A DNA stretch of 7,777 nt, from NCBI GenBank assembly GCA_937952085.1, contig CALFYQ010000048.1, positions 1 through 7,777 on the forward strand, written 5' to 3'. Under the pieces are notes generated by a model. That model had not been told where the DNA came from. It made no database searches and saw only the letters and a program-made list of their open reading frames with translations. Position numbers and translations under genes: made by a program. This document shows positions 1-6,900 of this stretch, piece by piece. The DNA is from an uncultured Paracoccaceae bacterium (lineage in GTDB: Bacteria > Pseudomonadota > Alphaproteobacteria > Rhodobacterales > Rhodobacteraceae). How positions within the stretch are numbered: the first letter of the stretch is position 1; every line of letters begins with the position of its first letter.

Positions 1-950
1 GCGGCCTGGAGCTCGGCCGGCACCACGATCTCCGGCGCCGTCTTCATGTCTTCCGGCATGAACGCCTCGGAGCCTTCGATCCCGTTGGCGTAGCGCGCGA
101 AGGAGGAGATCAGCGCGGCGTTCTCGGGCGCCATGATGAAGTTGAGGAAGAGCTTGGCGTTCTCGACATTGGTCGCGTCGGCGAGCATCGCGACGGAGTC
201 CATCCACACCGGATAGCCTTCCTTCGGATAGCCGTAGACGACGTCCTTGTTCTGGAGCCGGGAGCGGAAGGTCGAGCCGTTCCAGTTCACCGAGGCCATG
301 AAGTCGCCGGCCGCCAGCTTCTCCGTGGTGCCGTATTCCATCGACTGCCATTTCGGCTTCGCGGCGAGGAGGGCGTCGCGCGCCTTCTTCATCATCGCCT
401 TGTCGGTGGTGCAGGGTTCGCCGCCGACATAGTAGAGCGCCATGCCCATCACGTCCTGCATCTCGGGCACGACGTTGACCTTGCCTTCGAGCTCGGGCGG
501 CGGGTCCATGAAGATCGCCGAGGTGTTCACGTCACCCTTGTAGACCGAGGTGTTCACGGCGACGCCGGTCGTGCCCCACTGCCACGGCACCGAATATTCG
601 CGGCCCGGATCCCAGGGCACGTCCTTCCACTGGGCGGCGATGTGGCCGTAGTTCTCCATCTCGGGTATGCCCGGCTTCTGCAGCAGGCCCTTGGAGATGT
701 AGATCGGCATGTAGGAATGGGTCGGCACCACGAGGTCGAAGCCATGGCCGCCGGCGGAGACCTTGGTCAGCGCGGTGTCGTTCGAGTCGTAGTCCGTGAC
801 CGTGACCTTGACGTCGTATTCCTTCGAGAACTTCTCGATCAACTCGGGGTTCGTGTAGTTGCCCCAGTTGAAGATGTTGAGTTCGCCGGCGGCCTGAGCG
901 GTTCCGGCGGAGAAGATCGCCGCCACGGCGATCAATCCCAGTCTTTTCAT
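1..950 (-). CDS. potD: Periplasmic polyamine-type binding protein of an ABC importer (3' end off the window)
   Basis: Binds the substrate in the periplasm and delivers it to the PotB/PotC channel. From the ATG at 950, 316 codons can be read without a stop before the window edge; roughly 30-50 C-terminal residues are missing, judged from usual PotD/PotF length (about 350). Residues 1-20 form a Sec signal peptide: Lys-Arg, a hydrophobic core, then AQA at 18-20 as the likely cleavage site. Family landmarks are FNWGNY (27-32), FDLVVP (71-76), VPWQWGTTGVAVN (121-133), NWNGS (222-226) and VWMDS (248-252). Aligned by eye to E. coli PotD from memory, the amine-binding aromatic and acidic residues are largely kept (W29, Y32, E163, D166, W223, W249, D251). 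It is the last gene seen in the operon, 35 bases after potC, with a good ribosome site (AGGGAG, 958-963, 7-base spacer). Class assignment is firm; spermidine versus putrescine or another cationic ligand is not decided. Confidence 0.9.
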   Translation of the reverse strand, partial: MKRLGLIAVAAIFSAGTAQAAGELNIFNWGNYTNPELIEKFSKEYDVKVTVTDYDSNDTALTKVSAGGHGFDLVVPTHSYMPIYISKGLLQKPGIPEMENYGHIAAQWKDVPWDPGREYSVPWQWGTTGVAVNTSVYKGDVNTSAIFMDPPPELEGKVNVVPEMQDVMGMALYYVGGEPCTTDKAMMKKARDALLAAKPKWQSMEYGTTEKLAAGDFMASVNWNGSTFRSRLQNKDVVYGYPKEGYPVWMDSVAMLADATNVENAKLFLNFIMAPENAALISSFARYANGIEGSEAFMPEDMKTAPEIVVPAELQA

Positions 951-967
951 TCACTTTCTCCCTGTTG

Positions 968-982
968 GGCGCGGTTCGCGCC
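968..982 (-). promoter_or_regulatory. Intercistronic hairpin between potC and potD
   Basis: On the minus strand, GGCGCG-AAC-CGCGCC forms a perfect 6-bp all-G/C stem with a 3-base loop. It lies between the potC stop (986) and the potD ribosome site (958-963). No T-run follows it, so it does not look like an intrinsic terminator. A stem here could protect the 3' end of a processed potABC message or shift the expression ratio toward the binding protein, as seen at permease/binding-protein junctions in other importers; that role is inference. Confidence 0.4.
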
Positions 983-985
983 AGT

Positions 986-1792
986 TCAGTCCCGCTTGCG
1001 GCTCAGAAGGAAGAACGCCGTAAGCAGGATCACCGTAAGGCCGAGCAGCGCGGTCGAGATCGCGTTGACCTCGGGCGTCACGGCGCGGCGCAGCTGGCCG
1101 AGCATGTAGGTGGGCAGCGTATCCTGCCCCGCCGATTTTACAAACTCGGTGATGATGACGTCGTCGAGCGAGACGACGAAGGCGAGCATCGCGCCCGCCG
1201 CGACGCCCGGCGCCATCAGGGGCAGCGTCACCCGCCGGAAGGTGCGCCAGCGGGTGGCGTAGAGATCGGCCGCCGCGGTTTCGAGCGAGAGGTCCATGCC
1301 TTCGAGCCGCGCCCGGATCGGCAGATAGGCGAAGGGCACGCAGAAGGCGGAATGCGCTAGGATGAGATAGCCAAGCCCGGTGTAGCCCGTCGCCACCTTG
1401 ACCGAGGCGAAGACGATGAGAAGCGCGACGGCGGTGACGATCTCCGGCGCCATCAGCGGCTGGTTGATCGCCGCATAGATGAAGGTGCGCCCGGGGAAAG
1501 GCGCGCCGTGCGTGGTTCCGAGCGCCGCGGCGGTCGCCACCACGGTGGAGATCGCCGCCGCCAGCGAGGCGACGAGGAGGGAGCGCACGGTCGCCTCCTG
1601 CACCTGCTCGTTCTCCCAGGCGCGGCCATACCATTCGAGCGAGAGCCCGCCCCAGACCGAGATGCTCTCCGCCGCGTTGAAGGAATAGACGACGATGATG
1701 ACGATGGGCGCGTAGAGCATCGCGAAGGCCGCGAGGGTGATCGCGCGGAAGCCCGGCATCGCCGAGACGGAGAAGCGGCGGGCCTCAGCCAT
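986..1792 (-). CDS. potC: ABC importer permease, PotC/PotI type
   Basis: Inner-membrane subunit that forms the translocation channel with PotB. Reads as 268 residues from the ATG at 1792, normal for PotC. Six membrane segments are apparent at about residues 14-38, 70-92, 101-128, 132-156, 188-208 and 237-263. The EAA loop that docks on the ATPase is at about 161-187 (ETAAADLYATRW...TLPLMAPG), and the PotC-typical SLDDVIITEF is at 208-217. Start choice: an upstream in-frame ATG at 1828 would add 12 residues, but it has no Shine-Dalgarno and lies deeper inside potB. The ATG at 1792 has GGGAG at 1799-1803 with a 6-base spacer and gives the usual short N-terminus before membrane segment 1. It overlaps the potB stop by 8 bases (ATGGCTGA), which suggests translational coupling. 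The EAA loop has Tyr where Gly is usual. Confidence 0.93.
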   Translation of the reverse strand: MAEARRFSVSAMPGFRAITLAAFAMLYAPIVIIVVYSFNAAESISVWGGLSLEWYGRAWENEQVQEATVRSLLVASLAAAISTVVATAAALGTTHGAPFPGRTFIYAAINQPLMAPEIVTAVALLIVFASVKVATGYTGLGYLILAHSAFCVPFAYLPIRARLEGMDLSLETAAADLYATRWRTFRRVTLPLMAPGVAAGAMLAFVVSLDDVIITEFVKSAGQDTLPTYMLGQLRRAVTPEVNAISTALLGLTVILLTAFFLLSRKRD

Positions 1793-2702
1793 GGCGCTCT
1801 CCCGCCCGGTCCGAGGAGACCCGGACATAGAGAAGGAGCGCCCCGAGCACGACGATCAGGAGGAGCATCGACAGCGCCGCGCCGAGCGGCCAGTTCCGCC
1901 CCTGCCCGAACTGAAGCTCGATGAAGTTGCCGATCATCATGTTCTTGCCGCCCCCGAGCACCCGCGGGGTGACATAGGCGCCCAGCGAGGGCACGAAGAC
2001 GAGGATCGAGCCGGCGACGATGCCGGGCCGGACGATGGGCAGCACCACGCGGCGCATCATCTTCCAGCGCGAGGCGTAAAGGTCGAACGCCGCCTCGGCG
2101 AGCCGGAAGTCGAACCGGTCGATGGCGGCGTAGAGCGGCAGCACCATCAGCGGCAGGTAGACATAGGTCATGCCGAAAAGCACCGCGGCGTCAGTGTAGA
2201 GCATCTGGATCGGCTCATCGATCAGCCCGAGCCCGATCAGCGCCGAGTTGATCACGCCCTGGTTCCGGATCACCTCGAGGATCGCGAAGGTCCGGATCAG
2301 GAGGTTGGTCCAGAACGGGATGGTGACGAGGAAGAGCCAGATCGCCCGCTTGTTGGCCGGCCGCGTGGCGATGAACCACGCCATCGGGAAGCCGATCACG
2401 AAGGTCATCACCGTCGTCAGCACCGAAAGCTTGGCCGAGCGCCAGAAGATCGCCAGGTGCGCGTCGGCGAGGCCCCAGGTCTCGTCGAAGATGTCCTGCT
2501 GGAGGAAGACGCCGATCCAGGCGTCGAAGGTGAACTCCCAGGTCACGCCGGAAAACTCGCCCGGCTTGAGGAAGGAATAGGCGACGACGACGAGAAGCGG
2601 CCCCGCGGCCCCGAGAAGGAGGAGGATCAGCGCCGGAGCCGCCAGCAGCCAGTTGCGCCGCGTCTGGTCGGAGACCGCCAAGCGTTCCGCCGCGGAGGCC
2701 AT
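1785..2702 (-). CDS. potB: ABC importer permease, PotB/PotH type
   Basis: First channel-forming permease of the importer; it pairs with PotC in the inner membrane. 305 residues, within the usual PotB/PotH range. A cytoplasmic N-terminus (DQTRRNW) precedes membrane segment 1 at about 18-42. A long periplasmic stretch (about 43-88) follows, then segments near 90-112, 120-143, 170-192, 225-247 and 272-293. PotB-type signatures are IPFWTNLLIRTFA (128-140), YVYLPLMVLPLYAAI (180-194) and the EAA loop LAEAAFDLYASRW...VLPIVRPGI (201-228). As in the neighbouring PotC, the EAA-loop glycine is replaced by tyrosine (DLYAS rather than DLGAS). The start codon overlaps the potA stop by one base (TGATG). The Shine-Dalgarno is weak, so translation probably depends on re-initiation after potA. 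The 3' end overlaps potC by 8 bases. Confidence 0.94.
   Translation of the reverse strand: MASAAERLAVSDQTRRNWLLAAPALILLLLGAAGPLLVVVAYSFLKPGEFSGVTWEFTFDAWIGVFLQQDIFDETWGLADAHLAIFWRSAKLSVLTTVMTFVIGFPMAWFIATRPANKRAIWLFLVTIPFWTNLLIRTFAILEVIRNQGVINSALIGLGLIDEPIQMLYTDAAVLFGMTYVYLPLMVLPLYAAIDRFDFRLAEAAFDLYASRWKMMRRVVLPIVRPGIVAGSILVFVPSLGAYVTPRVLGGGKNMMIGNFIELQFGQGRNWPLGAALSMLLLIVVLGALLLYVRVSSDRAGERHG
1799..1803 (-). promoter_or_regulatory. Ribosome binding site that sets the potC start
   Basis: GGGAG on the minus strand, followed by a 6-base spacer (AGCGCC) and ATG at 1792. It lies inside the last codons of potB. No comparable motif precedes the alternative ATG at 1828, so this site is the reason for preferring the shorter potC. 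Confidence 0.55.
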
Positions 2703-3781
2703 CAGTCGTCCAGCACCTGGACCGCCTCCGCAGGCAGCCGCAGCGTGACGGCGGCGCCGGGCGAGAGGCCGATCTCGCCCGAGGGCGGGCTCTGCAGCCG
2801 GACCACCACCTCCGCTCCGTCGGCGAGCCGCGCGTGAACATGGGTGTCGGTGCCGAAATAGACCGTTTCGGAGACTGTCGCCGGCAGGCCCGCCTCGCCG
2901 CCCGCGCCGAGCCGCACCTGCTCGGGCCGGATCGCCAGCGTCGCCGCCGCGCCCGAGGGCCGCCCCCCCCGCGCATCGTCCGAGAGCGTCACGAGCGCGC
3001 CCGAGGCGAGGCGGAAGCCACCCTCTTCGAGCGCACCCTGAAGGAAGTTGGTCTCGCCGATGAAGTCCGCCACGAAGCGGTTGACCGGGCGGTTGTAGAT
3101 CTCCCGCGGCGCGCCGACCTGCTGGATGGACCCGCCCGACATGACCGCGACGCGGTCCGACATCGTCAGCGCCTCTTCCTGGTCATGCGTGACGAAGACG
3201 AAGGTGATGCCGGTCTCGCGCTGCAGCCGCTTCAGTTCCGACTGCATCTCCTTGCGGAGCTTCAGGTCGAGCGCCGAGAGCGGCTCGTCGAGCAGCAGAA
3301 GCTTCGGCCGCGGCGCGAGGGCGCGAGCGAGGGCGACGCGCTGCTGCTGGCCGCCGGAAAGCTGCGTCGGCCGCCGGCTCGCCATCGCTTCGAGCTTCAC
3401 CAGCGCCAGCATCTCCGCGACCGTGGCGCGGACCTCGGCCTTCGGCTTGTCGAGCATGTCGAGGCCGAAGCCGACATTCTCCGCCACGGTGAGATGCGGA
3501 AAGAGCGCGTAGGACTGGAAGACGGTGTTGACCGGCCTTCGGTTCGGCGGGTCCGCCGTCACGTCCGCGCCGCCGATGAGGATCTGGCCCTCGGTCGGCG
3601 TCTCGAAGCCGGCGATGAGCCGGAGAAGCGTGGTCTTGCCGCAGCCTGAGGGGCCGAGAAGGGTGAAGAATTCGCCCTCCGCGATCTCCAGCGACACCCG
3701 CTCCAGCGCCGCGACCGCGGCCGGACCGGACCCGTAGACCTTGCGCGCCCCTCGCGCCTCGACCGCCGCCTGCCTCTGCAT
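2702..3781 (-). CDS. potA: ABC importer ATP-binding subunit, PotA type
   Basis: ATPase that drives the importer as a dimer on the cytoplasmic side. 359 residues, full length for a PotA/CysA-like subunit. Nucleotide-binding domain: Walker A GPSGCGKT (43-50), Q-loop Q89 in FQSYALFPHLTV, signature LSGGQQQR (141-148), Walker B LLLLDE (161-166), D-loop SALD (169-172), H-loop H199 in VTHDQEEALTMSDR. The helix after the Q-loop and the GETNFLQG segment (about 232-239) are typical of the polyamine ATPase group. A TOBE-type regulatory domain follows, with IRPEQVRL at 284-291 and a beta-rich end (ETVYFGTDTHVHARL, 305-319). All catalytic residues are present. It is the first gene of the operon. The ribosome site GAGGG is at 3785-3789, 3-4 bases from the ATG. 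A run of eight G on the coding strand (2963-2970) falls in the linker before the TOBE domain and is in frame. The ATPase family is certain; the substrate class comes from sequence similarity and neighbours. Confidence 0.95.
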   Translation of the reverse strand: MQRQAAVEARGARKVYGSGPAAVAALERVSLEIAEGEFFTLLGPSGCGKTTLLRLIAGFETPTEGQILIGGADVTADPPNRRPVNTVFQSYALFPHLTVAENVGFGLDMLDKPKAEVRATVAEMLALVKLEAMASRRPTQLSGGQQQRVALARALAPRPKLLLLDEPLSALDLKLRKEMQSELKRLQRETGITFVFVTHDQEEALTMSDRVAVMSGGSIQQVGAPREIYNRPVNRFVADFIGETNFLQGALEEGGFRLASGALVTLSDDARGGRPSGAAATLAIRPEQVRLGAGGEAGLPATVSETVYFGTDTHVHARLADGAEVVVRLQSPPSGEIGLSPGAAVTLRLPAEAVQVLDD

Positions 3782-3792
3782 CCGCCCTCACT

Positions 3793-3810
3793 TTGACGCG
3801 GTTTCGACAA
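3793..3810. promoter_or_regulatory. Imperfect dyad, possible operator upstream of potA
   Basis: TTGACG - 6 bases - CGACAA, arms matching at five of six positions, centred about 20 bases before the potA ATG. It would sit between the proposed -10 and the start codon, where a bound repressor would block transcription. No regulator can be named from the motif. Confidence 0.25.
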
Positions 3811-3838
3811 TCTTGCGGCGCCGCAGCACTCCATTCAA
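3810..3838 (-). promoter_or_regulatory. Candidate promoter of the pot operon (weak)
   Basis: Minus strand: TTGAAT (3833-3838) as -35, a 17-base spacer, then CAAGAT (3810-3815) as -10. The -35 and the spacing are reasonable, but the -10 matches the consensus at only three of six positions. Transcription would begin near 3803 and give a leader of about 20 bases before the potA ATG. Placement in the divergent gap supports it; the motif alone does not. Confidence 0.25.
3814..3825. promoter_or_regulatory. Perfect 12-bp palindrome in the divergent region
   Basis: TGCGGCGCCGCA reads the same on both strands and lies inside the spacer of the proposed pot promoter. It could bind a dimeric regulator. 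Because it is all G/C apart from its end bases, it could also arise by chance in this high-GC genome, so confidence is low. Confidence 0.25.
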
Positions 3839-3865
3839 GCCGTGAGAGACGCTTCACTCCCGTTT

Positions 3866-3897
3866 GCGATTTCTTTCGACTCGAGGAGTCAAATCGC
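3866..3897 (+). promoter_or_regulatory. Two-part inverted repeat upstream of the hybrid kinase
   Basis: Inner stem GACTC (3878-3882), loop GAG, GAGTC (3886-3890), perfect 5 bp. Outer arms GCGATTT (3866-3872) and AAATCGC (3891-3897) are perfect 7-bp complements, with five unpaired bases (CTTTC, 3873-3877) on the left only. This is the longest dyad in the divergent region and ends 40 bases before the kinase ATG at 3938. It could be an operator or a leader hairpin. No T-run follows on the plus strand, so it is not a standard terminator. Confidence 0.4.
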
Positions 3898-3927
3898 GAA
3901 TCTTCGTCGGAGCGCGCAGGGGGCGAT

Positions 3928-3931
3928 GGAG
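3928..3931 (+). promoter_or_regulatory. Ribosome binding site that sets the kinase start
   Basis: GGAG followed by a 6-base spacer (CAGACC) and ATG at 3938. The in-frame ATG at 3926 has its purine run only 2 bases upstream, and the in-frame GTG at 3842 has none at a usable distance. Confidence 0.5.
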
Positions 3932-3937
3932 CAGACC

Positions 3938-6900
3938 ATGGCGTTTCGGTCGCCGCGAGTGACGCCGGTGGCCGCGCTTGTCGCGGTCGCGCCCCATCAC
4001 GCCCGCGCCGCGGACGCGGCTTCGGGCGGGTCGATGGCGGCCTGGATATTCGTCGCCGCGCTGGGCGGGCTCGCGCTCGTTCTGGCGGTCGCGCTCTATC
4101 GCGAACGCCGCCGCGCCGCCGGCTACCGCGCACGGCTGGTTCGTTCGGAGACCCGCTTCCGCGACTTCTTCGAGAACGCGCCGGCGATGATGTTCCTGAA
4201 GGATCTTTCCGGCCGTTACGTCGACATAAACCGAGAATATCAAAGGGTCTTCGGCATCGACCGCGACGAGGCGGTCGGCCGGATCGCCTCGGAGGTGCAT
4301 CCCGGCCCGGTCGGGTGGGAGATCGAGGCGGACGATCTCAACCTGATCGCGACCGGCGGTTCGGCCGCGCGGGAGCGCGCGTTTCCCGCGCCGGACGGAA
4401 TGCGCCAGCACCGGGGAGTCAAGTTTCCGCTGCGCGGCCCGGATGGGCGCATCGTCGGCATCGCCGGCCTGTTCGTCGACGTCACCGAACTGATCCGCGC
4501 GCGGGACCGGGCGGAGCAGGCCGAGCGGCGGCTCGCCGACGCGATCGAGACCTTCCCCGGGGCGTTTGCGCTCTTCGATTCCGAGCGCCGGCTCGTCGCC
4601 TGCAACTCGAGCTACCGGAACATGGCCGCGATTGGCCGAGAGAAGGCGATCCCGGGCGTCACCTACCGGGAGATCCTGAGGGCGGCGATCGACAAGGGCT
4701 ACGCGCCCGAGGCCGCCGGGCGCGAGGAGGACTGGATCGAGGATCGGGTCATGGCCCGGCTGACCGATGAACAGACGCCCGGTTTCCGCGATCTGAACGG
4801 CCGCTGGTGGCGCGCCCTCGACCGGACGACCGCCGATGGCGGCCTGACCGCCGTCCGCATCGACATCACCGAACTCAAGGCGCAGACCGAGGCGCTCGCC
4901 GCCGCGCGCGCCCAGATCGAGAACGTGGCGGCCGACCTCCGCGCCAAGACCGACAAGCTCGAGCAGATCGTCCGGCTTTCGGCCATCGGCGGCTGGGAGA
5001 CGGAGGCGGAATCGCTCCGGCTATGGCTCGACGAGATTGCGCTTCGCGTGATCGACGCGCCGCTCGGCACGCAGTTCGAAAACGAAGAGGCGATGGAGCT
5101 TTACACGCCGGAATCGCGTGAACGGGTCCGCGCGGTCTCCCGCGCCTGCTTGGAGCGCGGCGCGCCCTTCGACATCGAGGCCGATCTCATCTCGCTCAAG
5201 GGCGAGCGCAAGACCGTGCGCCTCCTCGGCGAGCCGGGCCGCGCCGGCGTGCGCATCACCCGGATCCACGGCGTCATCCAGGACGTGACGGAGCTGAAGC
5301 GCAAGGAGGCCGCGCTCCGCGTCGCGAACGTGGAGCTTCGCGCCGCGCTCGCCGCCCAGATGAGCGCCGAAAGCCGGCTCGCCGACATCGCCCGCGTCAG
5401 TCCGGACTGGTTCTGGGAGCAGAACGCCGATCTCGCGATCACCTACATGTCGGACGGGTTCCACCGGACCCTCGGCATCGAGACGCGGAAGATGATCGGC
5501 CTCACCCCCTGGCTCATGGCCGACCAGCGCCCGGAAATCCGCGCCTCCTTCGACATGGCGGCGCTCGAGCGGACCTACGCCGCGCGGGAGCCGATCGTCG
5601 ATCTCATCTCGCTCGCCTTCGATTCGGAGGGGAACGCCCGCTGGATCCGCACCAACGGCGCGCCCTTCTACGACGACGAAGGCCGGTTCGCCGGCTATCG
5701 CGGCGTCGGCGCGGACGTGACGCGGCTCTATGAGGCGATGCGCGCGGCGGAGGCCGCCAGCAAGGCGAAGTCCGCCTTCCTCGCCACCATGAGTCACGAG
5801 ATCCGTACGCCGATGAACGGCGTGCTCGGCGTCGCCGAGGAACTTGCGCTCTCCGTCGAGGACCCGGCGCAGCGCCGCCTCGTCGAGACGATCCGCGAAT
5901 CCGGCGAGACGCTGCTCCACATCCTCAACGACGTGCTCGACTTCTCCAAGATCGAGGCCGGCAAGCTCGAGCTCGAGGCGGCGGCCTTCTCGCCGGCGGT
6001 CTCCGCCCGGCGCGTCGCGGCGCTCCACGAGCTGAAGGCGGCCGAGAAGGGCCTCGCCTTCCGGCTCCGCGCCACGCCAGAGACGGAACGCGCCCGGATC
6101 GGCGACTCGCTCCGTGTGCAGCAGGTGCTCCACAATCTCATCGGCAACGCGGTGAAGTTCACCGAGGTCGGCTCGGTCGATCTCTCGCTTTCGGTGGACG
6201 CCGCCGGCCGCGTCGTCTTCGAGATCCGAGACACCGGCGTCGGCATGACGGCGGAGGAGAGCATCCGCATCTTCGAGGGCTTCGCCCAGGCCGATGGGTC
6301 GACGGCGCGGCGCTTCGGCGGCACCGGGCTCGGCATGTCGATCACGCGGAGCCTCGTCGCGCTGATGGGCGGGGAGATCGAGGTTGAGAGCCGCCCGGGC
6401 GCCGGCACCACCGCGCGGGTGCGCCTGCCGCTCGCGTCCGCGCCGGAGGCGGAGCGGAGCGAGGCCGTGACGGCGCCCGCGCCGCCGCCGCCGGGCCTTC
6501 GCATCCTCGCGGTGGACGACAACGCCACCAACCGGATGCTGATCGACCTGATGCTGAAGCGCGCCAAGGCGCAGACGACGATCGTCGAGGGCGGCCGCGA
6601 GGCGGTCGCCGCAATGGAGGCGGCGCTGCGCGGCGAAGCGGCGGGCTTCGACCTCATCCTGATGGACATCGCCATGCCGGAAATGGATGGCGTGGAGGCG
6701 CTCGCCGCGATCCGGCGGGCCGAGGCCGCGGCGGGAACCACGCCCGTCCCCGCCGTCGCCGTCACCGCCAACGCGATGACCCACCAGGTCGAGGACTATC
6801 TCAACCGGGGCTTCGTCGGCCATGTCGCCAAGCCGCTCCAGAGCGAAGCGCTGCTGGCCGCGGTCGCCGCCGCGCTCTCCCGCGGCGAGCCTGGCGAAGT

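Noticed and set aside
968..982. Reading the potC-potD hairpin as an intrinsic terminator
   Set aside because: No T-run follows the stem on the transcribed strand, and the binding-protein gene with its own ribosome site follows directly.
1793..1828. Upstream ATG that would extend potC by 12 residues
   Set aside because: It has no Shine-Dalgarno and increases the overlap with potB to 44 bases, whereas ATG 1792 has a well-placed GGGAG.
1737..2837. A 366-codon plus-strand open frame across potB and the ends of potA and potC
   Set aside because: It is highly charged, without domains or a good start, and spans the junctions of three firmly identified genes on the other strand.
5183..5621. A 16-base direct repeat (CGATCTCATCTCGCTC) occurring twice in the kinase gene
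   Set aside because: Both copies encode the same DLISL strand in PAS modules 3 and 4. This is homologous protein structure with shared codon preference, not a mobile or recombination repeat.
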